This document shows, piece by piece, positions 1 to 5,845 of a stretch of DNA of 8,565 bases. The position numbers and the translations under genes were made by a program. The stretch comes from an uncultured Christensenella sp. (lineage in GTDB: Bacteria; Bacillota; Clostridia; Christensenellales; UBA1242). The stretch is from the NCBI GenBank assembly GCA_949293925.1, contig CASFFI010000014.1:1-8565 (forward strand), written 5' to 3'. How positions within the stretch are numbered: the stretch's first letter is position 1; the number at the start of each line of letters is the position of its first letter. The notes beneath the pieces were generated by a model. It was given only the letters and a program-made list of their open reading frames with translations. It had not been told where the DNA came from and did no database searches.

Positions 1-80
1 AGTATGGTTTGTCAGATGAAACAATTTATTTTATTAATACATATACAACTTTAATGAAAGGTGTTGCAGATAATCAATAA
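1..80 (+). CDS. C-terminal end of an unidentified protein (partial)
   Basis: An open frame enters from the left edge (first full codon at base 3) and runs 25 codons to a TAA at 78-80. The visible tail begins YGLSDETIYF and ends KGVADNQ. It is followed at once by a strong intrinsic terminator on the same strand, which supports this being the real end of a gene. The fragment is too short to assign to a family. Confidence 0.6.
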   Translation, partial: YGLSDETIYFINTYTTLMKGVADNQ

Positions 81-90
81 ATTTTAATAT

Positions 91-121
91 AAAAAATAAT
101 GGAACTATCCATTATTTTTTT
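91..121 (+). terminator. Rho-independent terminator
   Basis: A perfect 13-bp stem (91-103 paired with 108-120: A-tract, TAAT, GGA against TCC, ATTA, T-tract) closes a 4-base loop, ACTA, and ends in a run of seven T. It starts 10 nt after the stop codon of the partial gene at 1-80 and should end that transcript. The A-tract on the left means it could also act weakly on the minus strand, but no minus-strand gene runs into it. Confidence 0.85.
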
Positions 122-147
122 GTCACCAATCATAAATTTTTTAAAAT
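120..147 (+). promoter_or_regulatory. Candidate promoter for the membrane protein gene
   Basis: TTGTCA (120-125) and TAAAAT (142-147) are separated by 16 nt, which would start transcription near 154, about 30 nt before the ATG at 185. The -35 touches the end of the terminator hairpin. In DNA this AT-rich such a match is only suggestive. Confidence 0.3.
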
Positions 148-184
148 TATTAGACTATATTATAACTAAAAAGGTTATTTACAA

Positions 185-667
185 ATGGAAAATTTTTATA
201 TTTTAAACATTACACAAATCAGTAAAATTACATATTTATTAGCAATTATTGTTTTCATATTAACATTTATAATAAAACTTCCCATAAAGAAAAAAACAAA
301 GTCATTTTGTGAAGAAAAACGAAAAGCAATAAATTCTTTTATAATTTTAATACCTTTAACTTTATCAATAACAATTAATATACTATATTTTTATTTTACA
401 AGTAAAGAATTAATTTTTAATGAAATCTTAAAATATTCAATTAACACGTATGTTATAGATACAATAATATATGCATTTTATTCTAGGTTACAGATTATAA
501 TAAAAGGAATAAAAACAAATGAAAATTTAAAAATTTCTTATGACAATAAATCAATTGATAACAATAGTTCAAAAATAATAAATAACAATAATCAAACTGT
601 AATATTTAACAATATAATTAGTGATTTTTACAGATTAATGAAATACATCAAACGTTTAAAAAAATGA
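185..667 (+). CDS. Small integral membrane protein, function unknown
   Basis: I do not recognise a family. The 160-residue product has three likely membrane segments: about residues 15-32, 50-71 and 86-106. A basic stretch (34-48, KKKTK and EEKRK) lies between the first two. After the last segment comes a polar, Asn-rich linker (about 117-138, with NNNN near 133-136) and a basic end (KYIKRLKK), both probably cytoplasmic by the positive-inside rule. The start is the ATG at 185, with a modest AAAGG site 10 nt upstream; the gene ends in TGA. It stands alone, after a terminator and converging on the VTT gene, with no clear terminator in the 129 bp between them. The very high AT content and Asn/Ile/Lys-rich make-up contrast with the ribosomal genes. 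Small accessory membrane proteins of this kind are often strain-specific; a phage origin cannot be shown here. Confidence 0.6.
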   Translation: MENFYILNITQISKITYLLAIIVFILTFIIKLPIKKKTKSFCEEKRKAINSFIILIPLTLSITINILYFYFTSKELIFNEILKYSINTYVIDTIIYAFYSRLQIIIKGIKTNENLKISYDNKSIDNNSSKIINNNNQTVIFNNIISDFYRLMKYIKRLKK

Positions 668-796
668 TAGAATTATAAGTAATAATAAAAACCGCATTAT
701 AAACATATATTCAAACTTTTTAATAAAATTAGTATAATATAATTAAAAATTCATTAATATAACAAAAAGAGATTAATTCAAAATCAAAAAAATCAA

Positions 797-1546
797 TTAT
801 TCCTTGTCGTTTTTTTGTTTTTTTAACGCAATTTTTGTAAAAAAGTTATTCAAAGCATTATTTATTCTGTCTGCGTTTTTATATGCAATAATAAAGGCAA
901 TTATTGACAAGACTGCAAGTACAGCCAAAACAACAAGTCCCCACCCATGATATGGAATAATTTCACCTGACATAAAAAACAAAGTAGCTAAAATTCCTAT
1001 AGGCTTGCAAATAATTTGCATTAGAATAAAATTTCGCCAACTGATTTTAGTAATCCCTGCAATCGAGCACAGCAAATCATCTGGGAATAAAGGAAGCAAG
1101 AACATAAAAAAGAAAACAACATTTTCTTTTCCTTTAGATTTTTGCAAATATTTGTCAACAGTATGTTTATCTCCAGCAATCCAATTAACAAAAGGACGGC
1201 CTAACCACCTGCCCAAACCGAATGCCAAAATCGAACCTATGAACGAACCTATAAATGAATAAACAAAAGACAATAATGGACCAAACAACAAACTTCCTGC
1301 AAGGATAGTTATTGCCCCTGGAATAGGAATAAAAGTAACCTGTAAAAAAGAAACTAAAACAAAAACTAATGGTCCCCATGCTCCAGTCTTGCTAATTTCA
1401 TCTCGAAGTTCTTCTTTAGTTAGGTCAAGGTATCCCAATTTTTTAAATACCAAAAAACCTATCAAAATAATAACCCCTACAATTAATAGAGAAATTAAAA
1501 TTCTTATAATTATACCCTTAATTTGTTTTTTCTTGTTTGCGTCCAT
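797..1546 (-). CDS. VTT-domain (TVP38/TMEM64, DedA-like) membrane protein
   Basis: The 249-residue protein has a short basic N-terminus, a first membrane helix (about 12-35) and a VTT core (about 57-195). Family marks visible are TFIPIPG (71-77), GRWLGR (112-117) and PLFPDDLLCSIAG (152-164), the counterpart of the conserved P..P.D....AG segment. A last helix (203-222) leads into a Lys-rich tail. Family members are membrane proteins with re-entrant loops; relatives include lipid scramblases of eukaryotes (TMEM41B/VMP1) and bacterial DedA carriers of undecaprenyl phosphate. A lipid-transport role is therefore plausible here, but the substrate is unknown. The start is the ATG at 1546, preceded by an AAAGGA site 4 nt away. 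It appears monocistronic: an own promoter is likely upstream and the downstream gene converges on it. Confidence 0.88.
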   Translation of the reverse strand: MDANKKKQIKGIIIRILISLLIVGVIILIGFLVFKKLGYLDLTKEELRDEISKTGAWGPLVFVLVSFLQVTFIPIPGAITILAGSLLFGPLLSFVYSFIGSFIGSILAFGLGRWLGRPFVNWIAGDKHTVDKYLQKSKGKENVVFFFMFLLPLFPDDLLCSIAGITKISWRNFILMQIICKPIGILATLFFMSGEIIPYHGWGLVVLAVLAVLSIIAFIIAYKNADRINNALNNFFTKIALKKQKNDKE

Positions 1547-1607
1547 CTTATCCTTTTATCTTTTGTAATAAATGAAAAAATATAATTAAATTATATAATA
1601 TAGAATA

Positions 1608-1634
1608 ATTATATAATTTTTTTTTAAATGTCAA
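1608..1634 (-). promoter_or_regulatory. Candidate promoter of the VTT gene
   Basis: Read on the minus strand, TTGACA (1634-1629) is followed after 15 nt by TATAAT (1613-1608). Both boxes are perfect but the spacer is about 2 nt short. Transcription would start near 1601, giving a leader of about 55 nt before the ATG at 1546. Confidence 0.4.
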
Positions 1635-1642
1635 TAAATGGC

Positions 1643-1666
1643 AACAAACAAAGAGATTAAATCTCT
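1643..1666 (-). terminator. Weak candidate terminator after the 143-residue gene
   Basis: On the minus strand a 6-bp stem, AGAGAT/ATCTCT (1666-1652, 3-nt loop), includes the TAA stop codon and is followed by TTGTTTGTTG. The stem is short, AT-rich and the T-tract is interrupted, so termination is likely to be inefficient. Confidence 0.35.
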
Positions 1667-2088
1667 AATAATTTATTTGATTTATCTTTAATTAATTCTC
1701 TCTTTTCGTAAAACCATTTAGCCAATGCATTCAAGTCATCAAAATTCTTTAAAAATTTTGAAAAATTTCCATTAACAGTATATTTGTAATAAATTTTCAT
1801 CAAACGTTTATACGTTAGCCAATAAGTAGGATTAGTAACTAATAATTTGTTTACATCTGAAATTAACTTAGTATCATCTACATTATTTTCTAATAGATAC
1901 TCTTTTAAAATATTTAGTTTTTTCATCACTTTAGTTGGCATAGTTTTTATTAAATCAGATATTCCAACGACAGTCTGTTTGTTATTATTGTCATTATATG
2001 ACCAAAAATAATCTCCTGAAAACCTAAATTGTTGTAAAAAATCTTCAGTATTTTTCACTCTTGAAATACATTCATTTAACAAATTCAT
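1657..2088 (-). CDS. Hypothetical soluble protein, 143 residues
   Basis: I do not recognise a family. No signal peptide or membrane segment is seen. The protein looks largely helical and basic, with Lys/Asn-rich stretches, an NDNNNK segment near residues 32-37 and an aromatic, Lys-rich stretch near 90-103. Its support as a gene is good: the ATG at 2088 is preceded by an AAGGTG ribosome site 5 nt away, and a TTGACA/TAAAAT promoter lies 30-60 nt upstream. It is transcribed in the same direction as the VTT gene, but 110 nt and another candidate promoter separate them, so shared function is not implied. The same AT-rich, Asn/Lys-rich style appears in the genes at 185 and 2819, suggesting a common pool of lineage-specific genes. 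Confidence 0.65.
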   Translation of the reverse strand: MNLLNECISRVKNTEDFLQQFRFSGDYFWSYNDNNNKQTVVGISDLIKTMPTKVMKKLNILKEYLLENNVDDTKLISDVNKLLVTNPTYWLTYKRLMKIYYKYTVNGNFSKFLKNFDDLNALAKWFYEKRELIKDKSNKLLEI

Positions 2089-2118
2089 AACATCACCTTA
2101 AATATTTATAATAATATC

Positions 2119-2148
2119 ATTTTAAACAAAGAAAGATTTTATTGTCAA
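2119..2148 (-). promoter_or_regulatory. Likely promoter of the 143-residue gene
   Basis: On the minus strand TTGACA (2148-2143), an 18-nt spacer and TAAAAT (2124-2119) form a good sigma-A type promoter. The start would be near 2112, leaving a leader of about 24 nt that contains the AAGGTG ribosome site. Confidence 0.55.
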
Positions 2149-2228
2149 TGAATATTAAATAAAAAAAATTAATTTTATTAAAATACGACAAATGATATTT
2201 AAAATAAACATAAATTTAACAAACTTGC

Positions 2229-2315
2229 CAATTTAAAACACACATTTTATCAGTCCACAATTTAAGACCTTTGTAATTAAAACTTTCAATTTAAAACCTT
2301 TCTAATTGAATTATA
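2229..2315. repeat. Three direct repeats at exact 29-bp spacing
   Basis: The 11-base unit CAATTTAARAC occurs at 2229, 2258 and 2287, each exactly 29 bp from the next. Copies two and three stay alike for about 24 bases (CAATTTAA, then ACCTTT, then TAATT, with three mismatches), while copy one diverges after the first 11 bases. This looks like a decayed tandem duplication, or possibly repeated protein-binding sites. Confidence 0.45.
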
Positions 2316-2527
2316 AATTTAATATTTATTATAGAACAAGTATTAAAATTTAAAAACTGAATAAAAATTTTAAATTTAATAAAAATGCTTTTAACAATAT
2401 AATTACAACATCTTTATTGCATATACAATTAAATATTAATGAAATAAAAAAATATCGTACAGAACATATTTATATAGAATATAAAATAATATAAATTTTT
2501 ATTTTATAAGGATAGCATATTAGAAAA

Positions 2528-2567
2528 TTTTATAATGTATAGTATTTTTTAAACTTTTGTAATGTAT
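2528..2567. repeat. Pair of 13-base direct repeats
   Basis: TTTTRTAATGTAT occurs at 2528-2540 and 2555-2567, 12 of 13 bases identical and 27 bp apart, about 57 bp upstream of the tRNA promoter. In sequence this AT-rich it may be chance. Confidence 0.3.
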
Positions 2568-2623
2568 CTCATATTAGATATATATACTAAAATATATTAG
2601 GAATTATATAAGAACAATAAAAA

Positions 2624-2652
2624 TTGACAACAAAATAGATATTTGATATAAT
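2624..2652 (+). promoter_or_regulatory. Consensus promoter of the tRNA-Leu gene
   Basis: TTGACA (2624-2629), a 17-nt spacer and TATAAT (2647-2652) match the sigma-70/sigma-A consensus at all twelve positions. A TG at 2644-2645 adds an extended -10 element. Initiation 7-8 nt downstream would fall at about 2659-2660, right at the 5' end of the tRNA, so almost no leader would need removal. This is the strongest promoter in the window, as expected for a stable RNA. Confidence 0.85.
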
Positions 2653-2660
2653 TTAGGAAT

Positions 2661-2744
2661 GCGGATATGGCGAAATGGCAAACGCGCTAGATTCAGGTTC
2701 TAGTGGATAACACCTTGCAGGTTCAACTCCTGTTATCCGCACCA
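2661..2744 (+). tRNA. tRNA-Leu (anticodon CAG)
   Basis: A full cloverleaf is seen. The 7-bp acceptor stem pairs GCGGATA (2661-2667) with TATCCGC (2734-2740). The D arm has stem GCG/CGC and a loop containing GG. The anticodon stem CTAGA/TCTAG (2687-2691, 2699-2703) encloses the loop TTCAGGT, giving anticodon CAG at 2694-2696. A long 13-nt variable region (2704-2716) marks a class II tRNA, and the T arm is GCAGG-TTCAACT-CCTGT. Discriminator A and an encoded CCA (2742-2744) complete it. It decodes the Leu codon CUG, which should be rare in such an AT-rich genome. No intron is seen. Confidence 0.96.
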
Positions 2745-2765
2745 AAAAAATAAAAAAATATTTGA

Positions 2766-2787
2766 ATAACATATTGTTATATTCTTT
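2766..2787 (+). terminator. Weak candidate terminator behind the tRNA
   Basis: ATAACA (2766-2771) pairs with TGTTAT (2775-2780) around a 3-nt loop and is followed by ATTCTTT. The stem has only one G-C pair and the T-tract is short, so some read-through into the next gene is likely. Confidence 0.2.
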
Positions 2788-2802
2788 AAAATATGATAAA
2801 AT
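2774..2802 (+). promoter_or_regulatory. Possible promoter just ahead of the 147-residue gene
   Basis: TTGTTA (2774-2779), 17 nt and TAAAAT (2797-2802), with an extended TG at 2794-2795, resemble a promoter. However, the start would fall near 2809, leaving only about 10 nt before the ATG at 2819 and no room for a normal leader. Co-transcription with the tRNA is the alternative. Confidence 0.25.
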
Positions 2803-2818
2803 TCAAATAGGTAGCAAT

Positions 2819-3262
2819 ATGAATAATGAAAAATCTAAAATTATAAGGATAATATACAAATTAACAAAAGAGTTTGAAATAGAAAAAAATAAAATAGAAT
2901 TTCTAATTTCAATATCAAACCCATTTAAAGTGCCATTTAACATTAATGAACAAGAATGTAAAAAAATATTATCAGAAATATATAAAACTGTTACGCATAA
3001 TTATAAAAAAATAGATGATGAGAATAATGATTTTATGCGAACTATAGAATTTCTTCTTGAGTCGTATAATTTTATTAAACTAAATTCAACAATGTATGGT
3101 TACAAGGCTAAGTATTTTCAAGGAATTTGTATCCCTACATCTAAAACAAAAGATATTCCCAAAATTGAAGGAATTACAGATTATTATATAACTAATTCAA
3201 ATTATGAATGTAATAACAATTCATATGACGGCGATGAAGAATTTATATTAGATTTAGCTTAA
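2819..3262 (+). CDS. Hypothetical protein next to the tRNA-Leu gene
   Basis: I do not recognise a family. I prefer the ATG at 2819 (147 residues) because an AGGT site lies 6 nt upstream; the frame is open back to a TTG at 2762, which would add 19 residues but has no ribosome site. The protein has a basic helical N-terminal part (1-66), a middle section with TMYGYKAKYFQGICIP (91-106) and an acidic C-terminus (DGDEE, then FILDLA). No membrane segment or signal peptide is seen. It begins 74 nt after the tRNA with no strong terminator between them, so it may be read from the tRNA promoter. It ends 19 nt before a hairpin shared with the converging rplQ. Confidence 0.65.
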   Translation: MNNEKSKIIRIIYKLTKEFEIEKNKIEFLISISNPFKVPFNINEQECKKILSEIYKTVTHNYKKIDDENNDFMRTIEFLLESYNFIKLNSTMYGYKAKYFQGICIPTSKTKDIPKIEGITDYYITNSNYECNNNSYDGDEEFILDLA

Positions 3263-3281
3263 CTTATAAAACAATAACAAT

Positions 3282-3311
3282 AAAAAAAACCTACTATTGT
3301 AGGATTTTTTT
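3282..3311. terminator. Bidirectional intrinsic terminator between converging genes
   Basis: Eight A (3282-3289), a 5-bp stem CCTAC/GTAGG with loop TATT (3290-3303) and seven T (3305-3311) form a symmetric structure. On the plus strand it ends the 147-residue gene; on the minus strand it ends the whole ribosomal operon, whose last stop codon (TAA, 3312-3310) sits in the A/T flank. The stem is short, but A-T pairs from the flanks can lengthen it around one mismatch. Confidence 0.75.
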
Positions 3312-3819
3312 ATACAAGTTCAATAATAACCATATCTGCGTTATCGCCTTTTCTTTTTCCAATCTTTAAAATTCTAGTATATCCACCACCTATACCGTTT
3401 TCCTTATTTTTAGCAGCATATTTAGGAGCATATACATTAAATATTTTTTCGATTAAAGGATTTTGAACATTATCTAATCTAGCGATATAATCAGCCTTTT
3501 TTTCTCCAGGTAATCTGTCTTCCTTAACAGTGTAAAGTTTAGATAACAACTTTCTTCTTGCAGCCAATTTCTTAGGACCATCATTAATAACTTCTTTTGT
3601 TGTTTTATTGCCTTTATCGTCAACAACAGTTTTATTTACAGTAACGACATCTTCAAAACTGTTAATAGCAAGAGTCAAAAGCTTTTCAGTATAACTTCTC
3701 AAAGATTTAGCTCTAGCTAAAGTTGTTTCAATTTTACCTTTCATAAGAAGGTTAGTTGCTTGATTGCGCAATAAAGCTAATCTTTCACTGCTAGGTCTAC
3801 CTAATTTCTTAACTCTCAT
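3310..3819 (-). CDS. rplQ: 50S ribosomal protein L17, with internal insertion
   Basis: L17 binds 23S rRNA near the peptide exit tunnel. The N-terminus MRVKKLGRPSSERLALLRN and the C-terminus GGYTRILKIGKRKGDNADM..IIELV are clear family marks. The protein is 169 residues, whereas B. subtilis and E. coli L17 have about 120-127. The extra length lies inside: roughly residues 56-80 (VVTVNKTVVDDKGNKTTKEV) and 96-118, on both sides of the conserved LAARRKLL segment. From memory, Clostridia have L17 of this enlarged type, so this is a lineage trait and not damage. It is the last gene of the operon, 15 nt after rpoA, with an AAGGAGT ribosome site and a terminator at its end. Confidence 0.97.
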   Translation of the reverse strand: MRVKKLGRPSSERLALLRNQATNLLMKGKIETTLARAKSLRSYTEKLLTLAINSFEDVVTVNKTVVDDKGNKTTKEVINDGPKKLAARRKLLSKLYTVKEDRLPGEKKADYIARLDNVQNPLIEKIFNVYAPKYAAKNKENGIGGGYTRILKIGKRKGDNADMVIIELV

Positions 3820-3834
3820 TTAGCACTCCTTAAA

Positions 3835-4791
3835 TTAATATTTTTCATTATCATCGATGTTAATTCCGTAAGATTCCATTTTCTTAATAACTTCTTCCAA
3901 AGACTTAGCACCCATATTTCTAACTTTTAGCATATCACTTCTAGTTTTCTTAGCCAAGTCGCCAACAGTAGCGATACCAGCTCTTTTCAAGCAATTATAT
4001 GAACGAACGCTTAATTCCATTTCTTCAATAGTTTTTTCATATAACTTAGATTTTTCATCTTCTTTTCTAGCAATTAAAATATCTTTATCAGCCATAGAAG
4101 CAACAAGGTCAACAAACATTTTCATATAATCGTTCATAAGTTTAGCACTCAAAGCGATTACTTCTTTTGCATCAATAGTACCTCTAGTTTCAACATCTAA
4201 CACTAATTTATCAAAATTCATACTTTGACCAACTCGAGCAGGGGTAACCTCGAAGTTAACCTTTTTAACAGGTGTGAATAGTGAATCAATAGCAATAAAA
4301 TCAATTTCATCAGAGAAATTTCTATTGAAACTAGCGTTTTCATAACCTCTACCATTGCCTACAAAAAGTTGCATATCTAGTTCAGCACCTTCATCAAGAG
4401 TACAGATGTAAAGGTCAGGATTTACCACAGTAACTTCATCGTTAGGTTCAATATCTCTAGCATAAACTTCACAAGGGCCAACCTTAAAAAGTTTTAAAAC
4501 GGTTTTAAAATCATTAGAATCGTTACTAGACTTTAAAGCCAAATTTTTAATATTCAAGATTATATCAGTAACATCTTCCTTAACGCCTTTAACTGTAGAA
4601 AATTCATGTAACACATTACGAATTTTAATACCTCTAACAGCGGTACCAAATAAACTTGATAAAAGGATTCTTCTAAGAGCATTACCTATAGTAATACCAT
4701 AGCCTTTTTCAAGGGGTTCGACTACAACCTTAGCAGTACTTCCATTATCAAATTCTTCTAATTTTAATTTTGGTTTTTCAATTTCCAACAT
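3835..4791 (-). CDS. rpoA: DNA-directed RNA polymerase subunit alpha
   Basis: Alpha dimerises to seed assembly of RNA polymerase, and its C-terminal domain contacts UP elements and activators. The 318-residue length fits the family (B. subtilis 314). The N-terminal domain shows EPLEKGYGITIGNALRRILL (25-44), part of the dimer interface. The C-terminal domain (about 255-313) carries RSYNCLK (263-269) and NMGAKS (292-297). These keep the residues equal to E. coli R265, N268, C269, G296, K298 and S299, so DNA minor-groove binding should be intact. The tail ends DDNEKY. It starts 15 nt after rpsD with an AGGAGGA site 7 nt before the ATG, the strongest ribosome site in the operon, fitting the need for large amounts of alpha. 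Confidence 0.98.
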   Translation of the reverse strand: MLEIEKPKLKLEEFDNGSTAKVVVEPLEKGYGITIGNALRRILLSSLFGTAVRGIKIRNVLHEFSTVKGVKEDVTDIILNIKNLALKSSNDSNDFKTVLKLFKVGPCEVYARDIEPNDEVTVVNPDLYICTLDEGAELDMQLFVGNGRGYENASFNRNFSDEIDFIAIDSLFTPVKKVNFEVTPARVGQSMNFDKLVLDVETRGTIDAKEVIALSAKLMNDYMKMFVDLVASMADKDILIARKEDEKSKLYEKTIEEMELSVRSYNCLKRAGIATVGDLAKKTRSDMLKVRNMGAKSLEEVIKKMESYGINIDDNEKY

Positions 4792-4806
4792 AAACCAATC
4801 CTCCTA

Positions 4807-5427
4807 TTATCTAGAATACAATTCAACAATCATATGTTCTTGTATGTTATAGTCAATATCTTCTCTTGCAGGTAAAGACAATATTTTGCCAGATAAGTTG
4901 TCAGAATTGAATTCCAACCATTTAGGCATAACAACTTTAGAACCTTTAACATCAGTGAAAATACCATTAGAAGTTTTATTATCTTTAACAGCGATAACAT
5001 CACCGACCTTCACGATAAATGAAGGGATATTAACTTTTCTACCATTAACAGTAATGTGACCATGGTTTACGATTTGTCTAGCATGAGTTCTTGATTTACC
5101 AATACCCATACGATAAACTACATTATCAAGCCTACATTCTAAAAGTTGTAATAATTTTAAACCAGTAGACTCTTTGCTTTTAGCCGCTCTTTCATAGAAA
5201 ATTCTAAATTGATCTTCAAGCATGCCGTAAATTCTTTTAAGTTTTTGTTTTTCGCGAAGCTGAACAGCATATTCTGATAATTTCTTTTTACCAGAACCAT
5301 GTTGACCAGGAGCGACAGGGCGTTTAGCGACAGGACATTTGTCAGTCATACACTTTTCGCCTTTAAGGTTCAATTTAACACCTTCTCTACGACAAAGACG
5401 ACAATCTGGACCAGTATATTTTGCCAT
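4807..5427 (-). CDS. rpsD: 30S ribosomal protein S4 (zinc-binding form)
   Basis: S4 is a primary 16S rRNA binder that starts assembly of the 30S body, and in some bacteria it represses its own operon. The product is 206 residues. Cys9, Cys12, Cys26 and Cys31 form the same four-cysteine zinc site spacing as in Thermus S4, so this is the zinc-binding form. The S4 RNA-binding domain is clear near residues 97-142 (CRLDNVVYRMGIGKSRTHAR, then GHITVNGRKVNIPS). The frame is open 23 codons further upstream into rpsK, but MAKYTGP with AAGGAGTT 5 nt ahead is the true start. In B. subtilis rpsD lies apart from this operon; here, as in Clostridia and E. coli, it lies between rpsK and rpoA. Confidence 0.98.
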   Translation of the reverse strand: MAKYTGPDCRLCRREGVKLNLKGEKCMTDKCPVAKRPVAPGQHGSGKKKLSEYAVQLREKQKLKRIYGMLEDQFRIFYERAAKSKESTGLKLLQLLECRLDNVVYRMGIGKSRTHARQIVNHGHITVNGRKVNIPSFIVKVGDVIAVKDNKTSNGIFTDVKGSKVVMPKWLEFNSDNLSGKILSLPAREDIDYNIQEHMIVELYSR

Positions 5428-5432
5428 ATAAT

Positions 5433-5440
5433 AACTCCTT
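5433..5440 (-). promoter_or_regulatory. Ribosome binding site that fixes the rpsD start
   Basis: AAGGAGTT lies 5 nt before the ATG at 5427 and directly after the rpsK stop codon (5443-5441). It decides against the upstream in-frame ATG at 5496, which lies inside rpsK and would add 23 non-S4 residues. Confidence 0.9.
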
Positions 5441-5833
5441 TTAAACTCTTCTTCTCTTAGGTGGTCTGCAACCATTGTGAGGGATAGGTGAAACATCTTT
5501 AATCATAGTAACACCGATTTCACAAGTGCCAATAGCTCTAATAGCAGATTCTCTACCACTACCAGGTCCTTTAATTATAACAGCGACCTTAGTAATACCA
5601 GCATCTTTAGCTTTTTTAGCAGCAGTTTCCACAACTTGTTGAGCTGCAAAAGGTGTACTTTTTTTAGCACCCTTATAACCTAAACTTCCTGCACTACTCC
5701 AAGAAACTAGGTTACCAGCAGCGTCAGTGAATGAAACAATAGTATTATTGAAAGAAGCTTGAATATAACATCTACCTTCTCCAATATTTTTTCTAACTAC
5801 TTTTTTCTTACTTTCTTCTTTTTTTGTAGCCAT
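5441..5833 (-). CDS. rpsK: 30S ribosomal protein S11
   Basis: S11 sits on the 30S platform next to S18 and S21 and touches the mRNA exit region. The 130-residue protein has the family core (GRCYIQASFNNTIVSFTDAAG, about 20-40; KGPGSGRESAIRA, about 88-100) and the invariant end PIPHNGCRPPKRRRV (116-130). Its N-terminus (MATKKEESKKKVVRKN) is a Lys-rich extension usual in Gram-positive S11. It starts 12 nt after rpsM; its AAGGAGT site overlaps the rpsM stop codon, so translation of the two is probably coupled. Confidence 0.98.
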   Translation of the reverse strand: MATKKEESKKKVVRKNIGEGRCYIQASFNNTIVSFTDAAGNLVSWSSAGSLGYKGAKKSTPFAAQQVVETAAKKAKDAGITKVAVIIKGPGSGRESAIRAIGTCEIGVTMIKDVSPIPHNGCRPPKRRRV

Positions 5834-5845
5834 TTAATTAACTCC

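Larger units (their letters stand above)
2149..2623 (+). other. Long AT-rich intergenic region without a convincing gene
   Basis: No open frame of useful length with a ribosome site is seen on either strand; the ATGs present are closed within a few codons. The stretch holds three 29-bp-spaced repeats (2229-2315), a pair of 13-base repeats (2528-2567) and an A/T-only 10-bp inverted repeat (2480-2489 with 2499-2508). It separates the divergent promoters of the minus-strand gene at 1657-2088 and the tRNA gene. A small RNA gene cannot be excluded. Confidence 0.5.

Noticed and set aside
716..757. Terminator between the converging genes at 185-667 and 797-1546
   Set aside because: TTTTTAAT and ATTAAAAA can pair, but the stem is A/T only with a 17-nt loop and no following T-tract.
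2229..2315. Degenerate CRISPR array
   Set aside because: The repeated units adjoin each other with a 29-bp step, leaving no spacers; the repeat is not palindromic and no cas gene is present.
2480..2508. 10-bp inverted repeat as a terminator or operator
   Set aside because: It is made only of A and T in a very AT-rich stretch, with no gene ending beside it; chance is the simpler explanation.
2717..2744. tRNA 3' end as an integration (att) site for a mobile element
   Set aside because: I find no second copy of the tRNA 3' end in the window, and no integrase or phage-like gene beside it.
5428..5496. N-terminal extension of S4 by 23 residues
   Set aside because: The extra codons lie inside rpsK and are unlike S4; MAKYTGP with AAGGAGTT in front is the family start.
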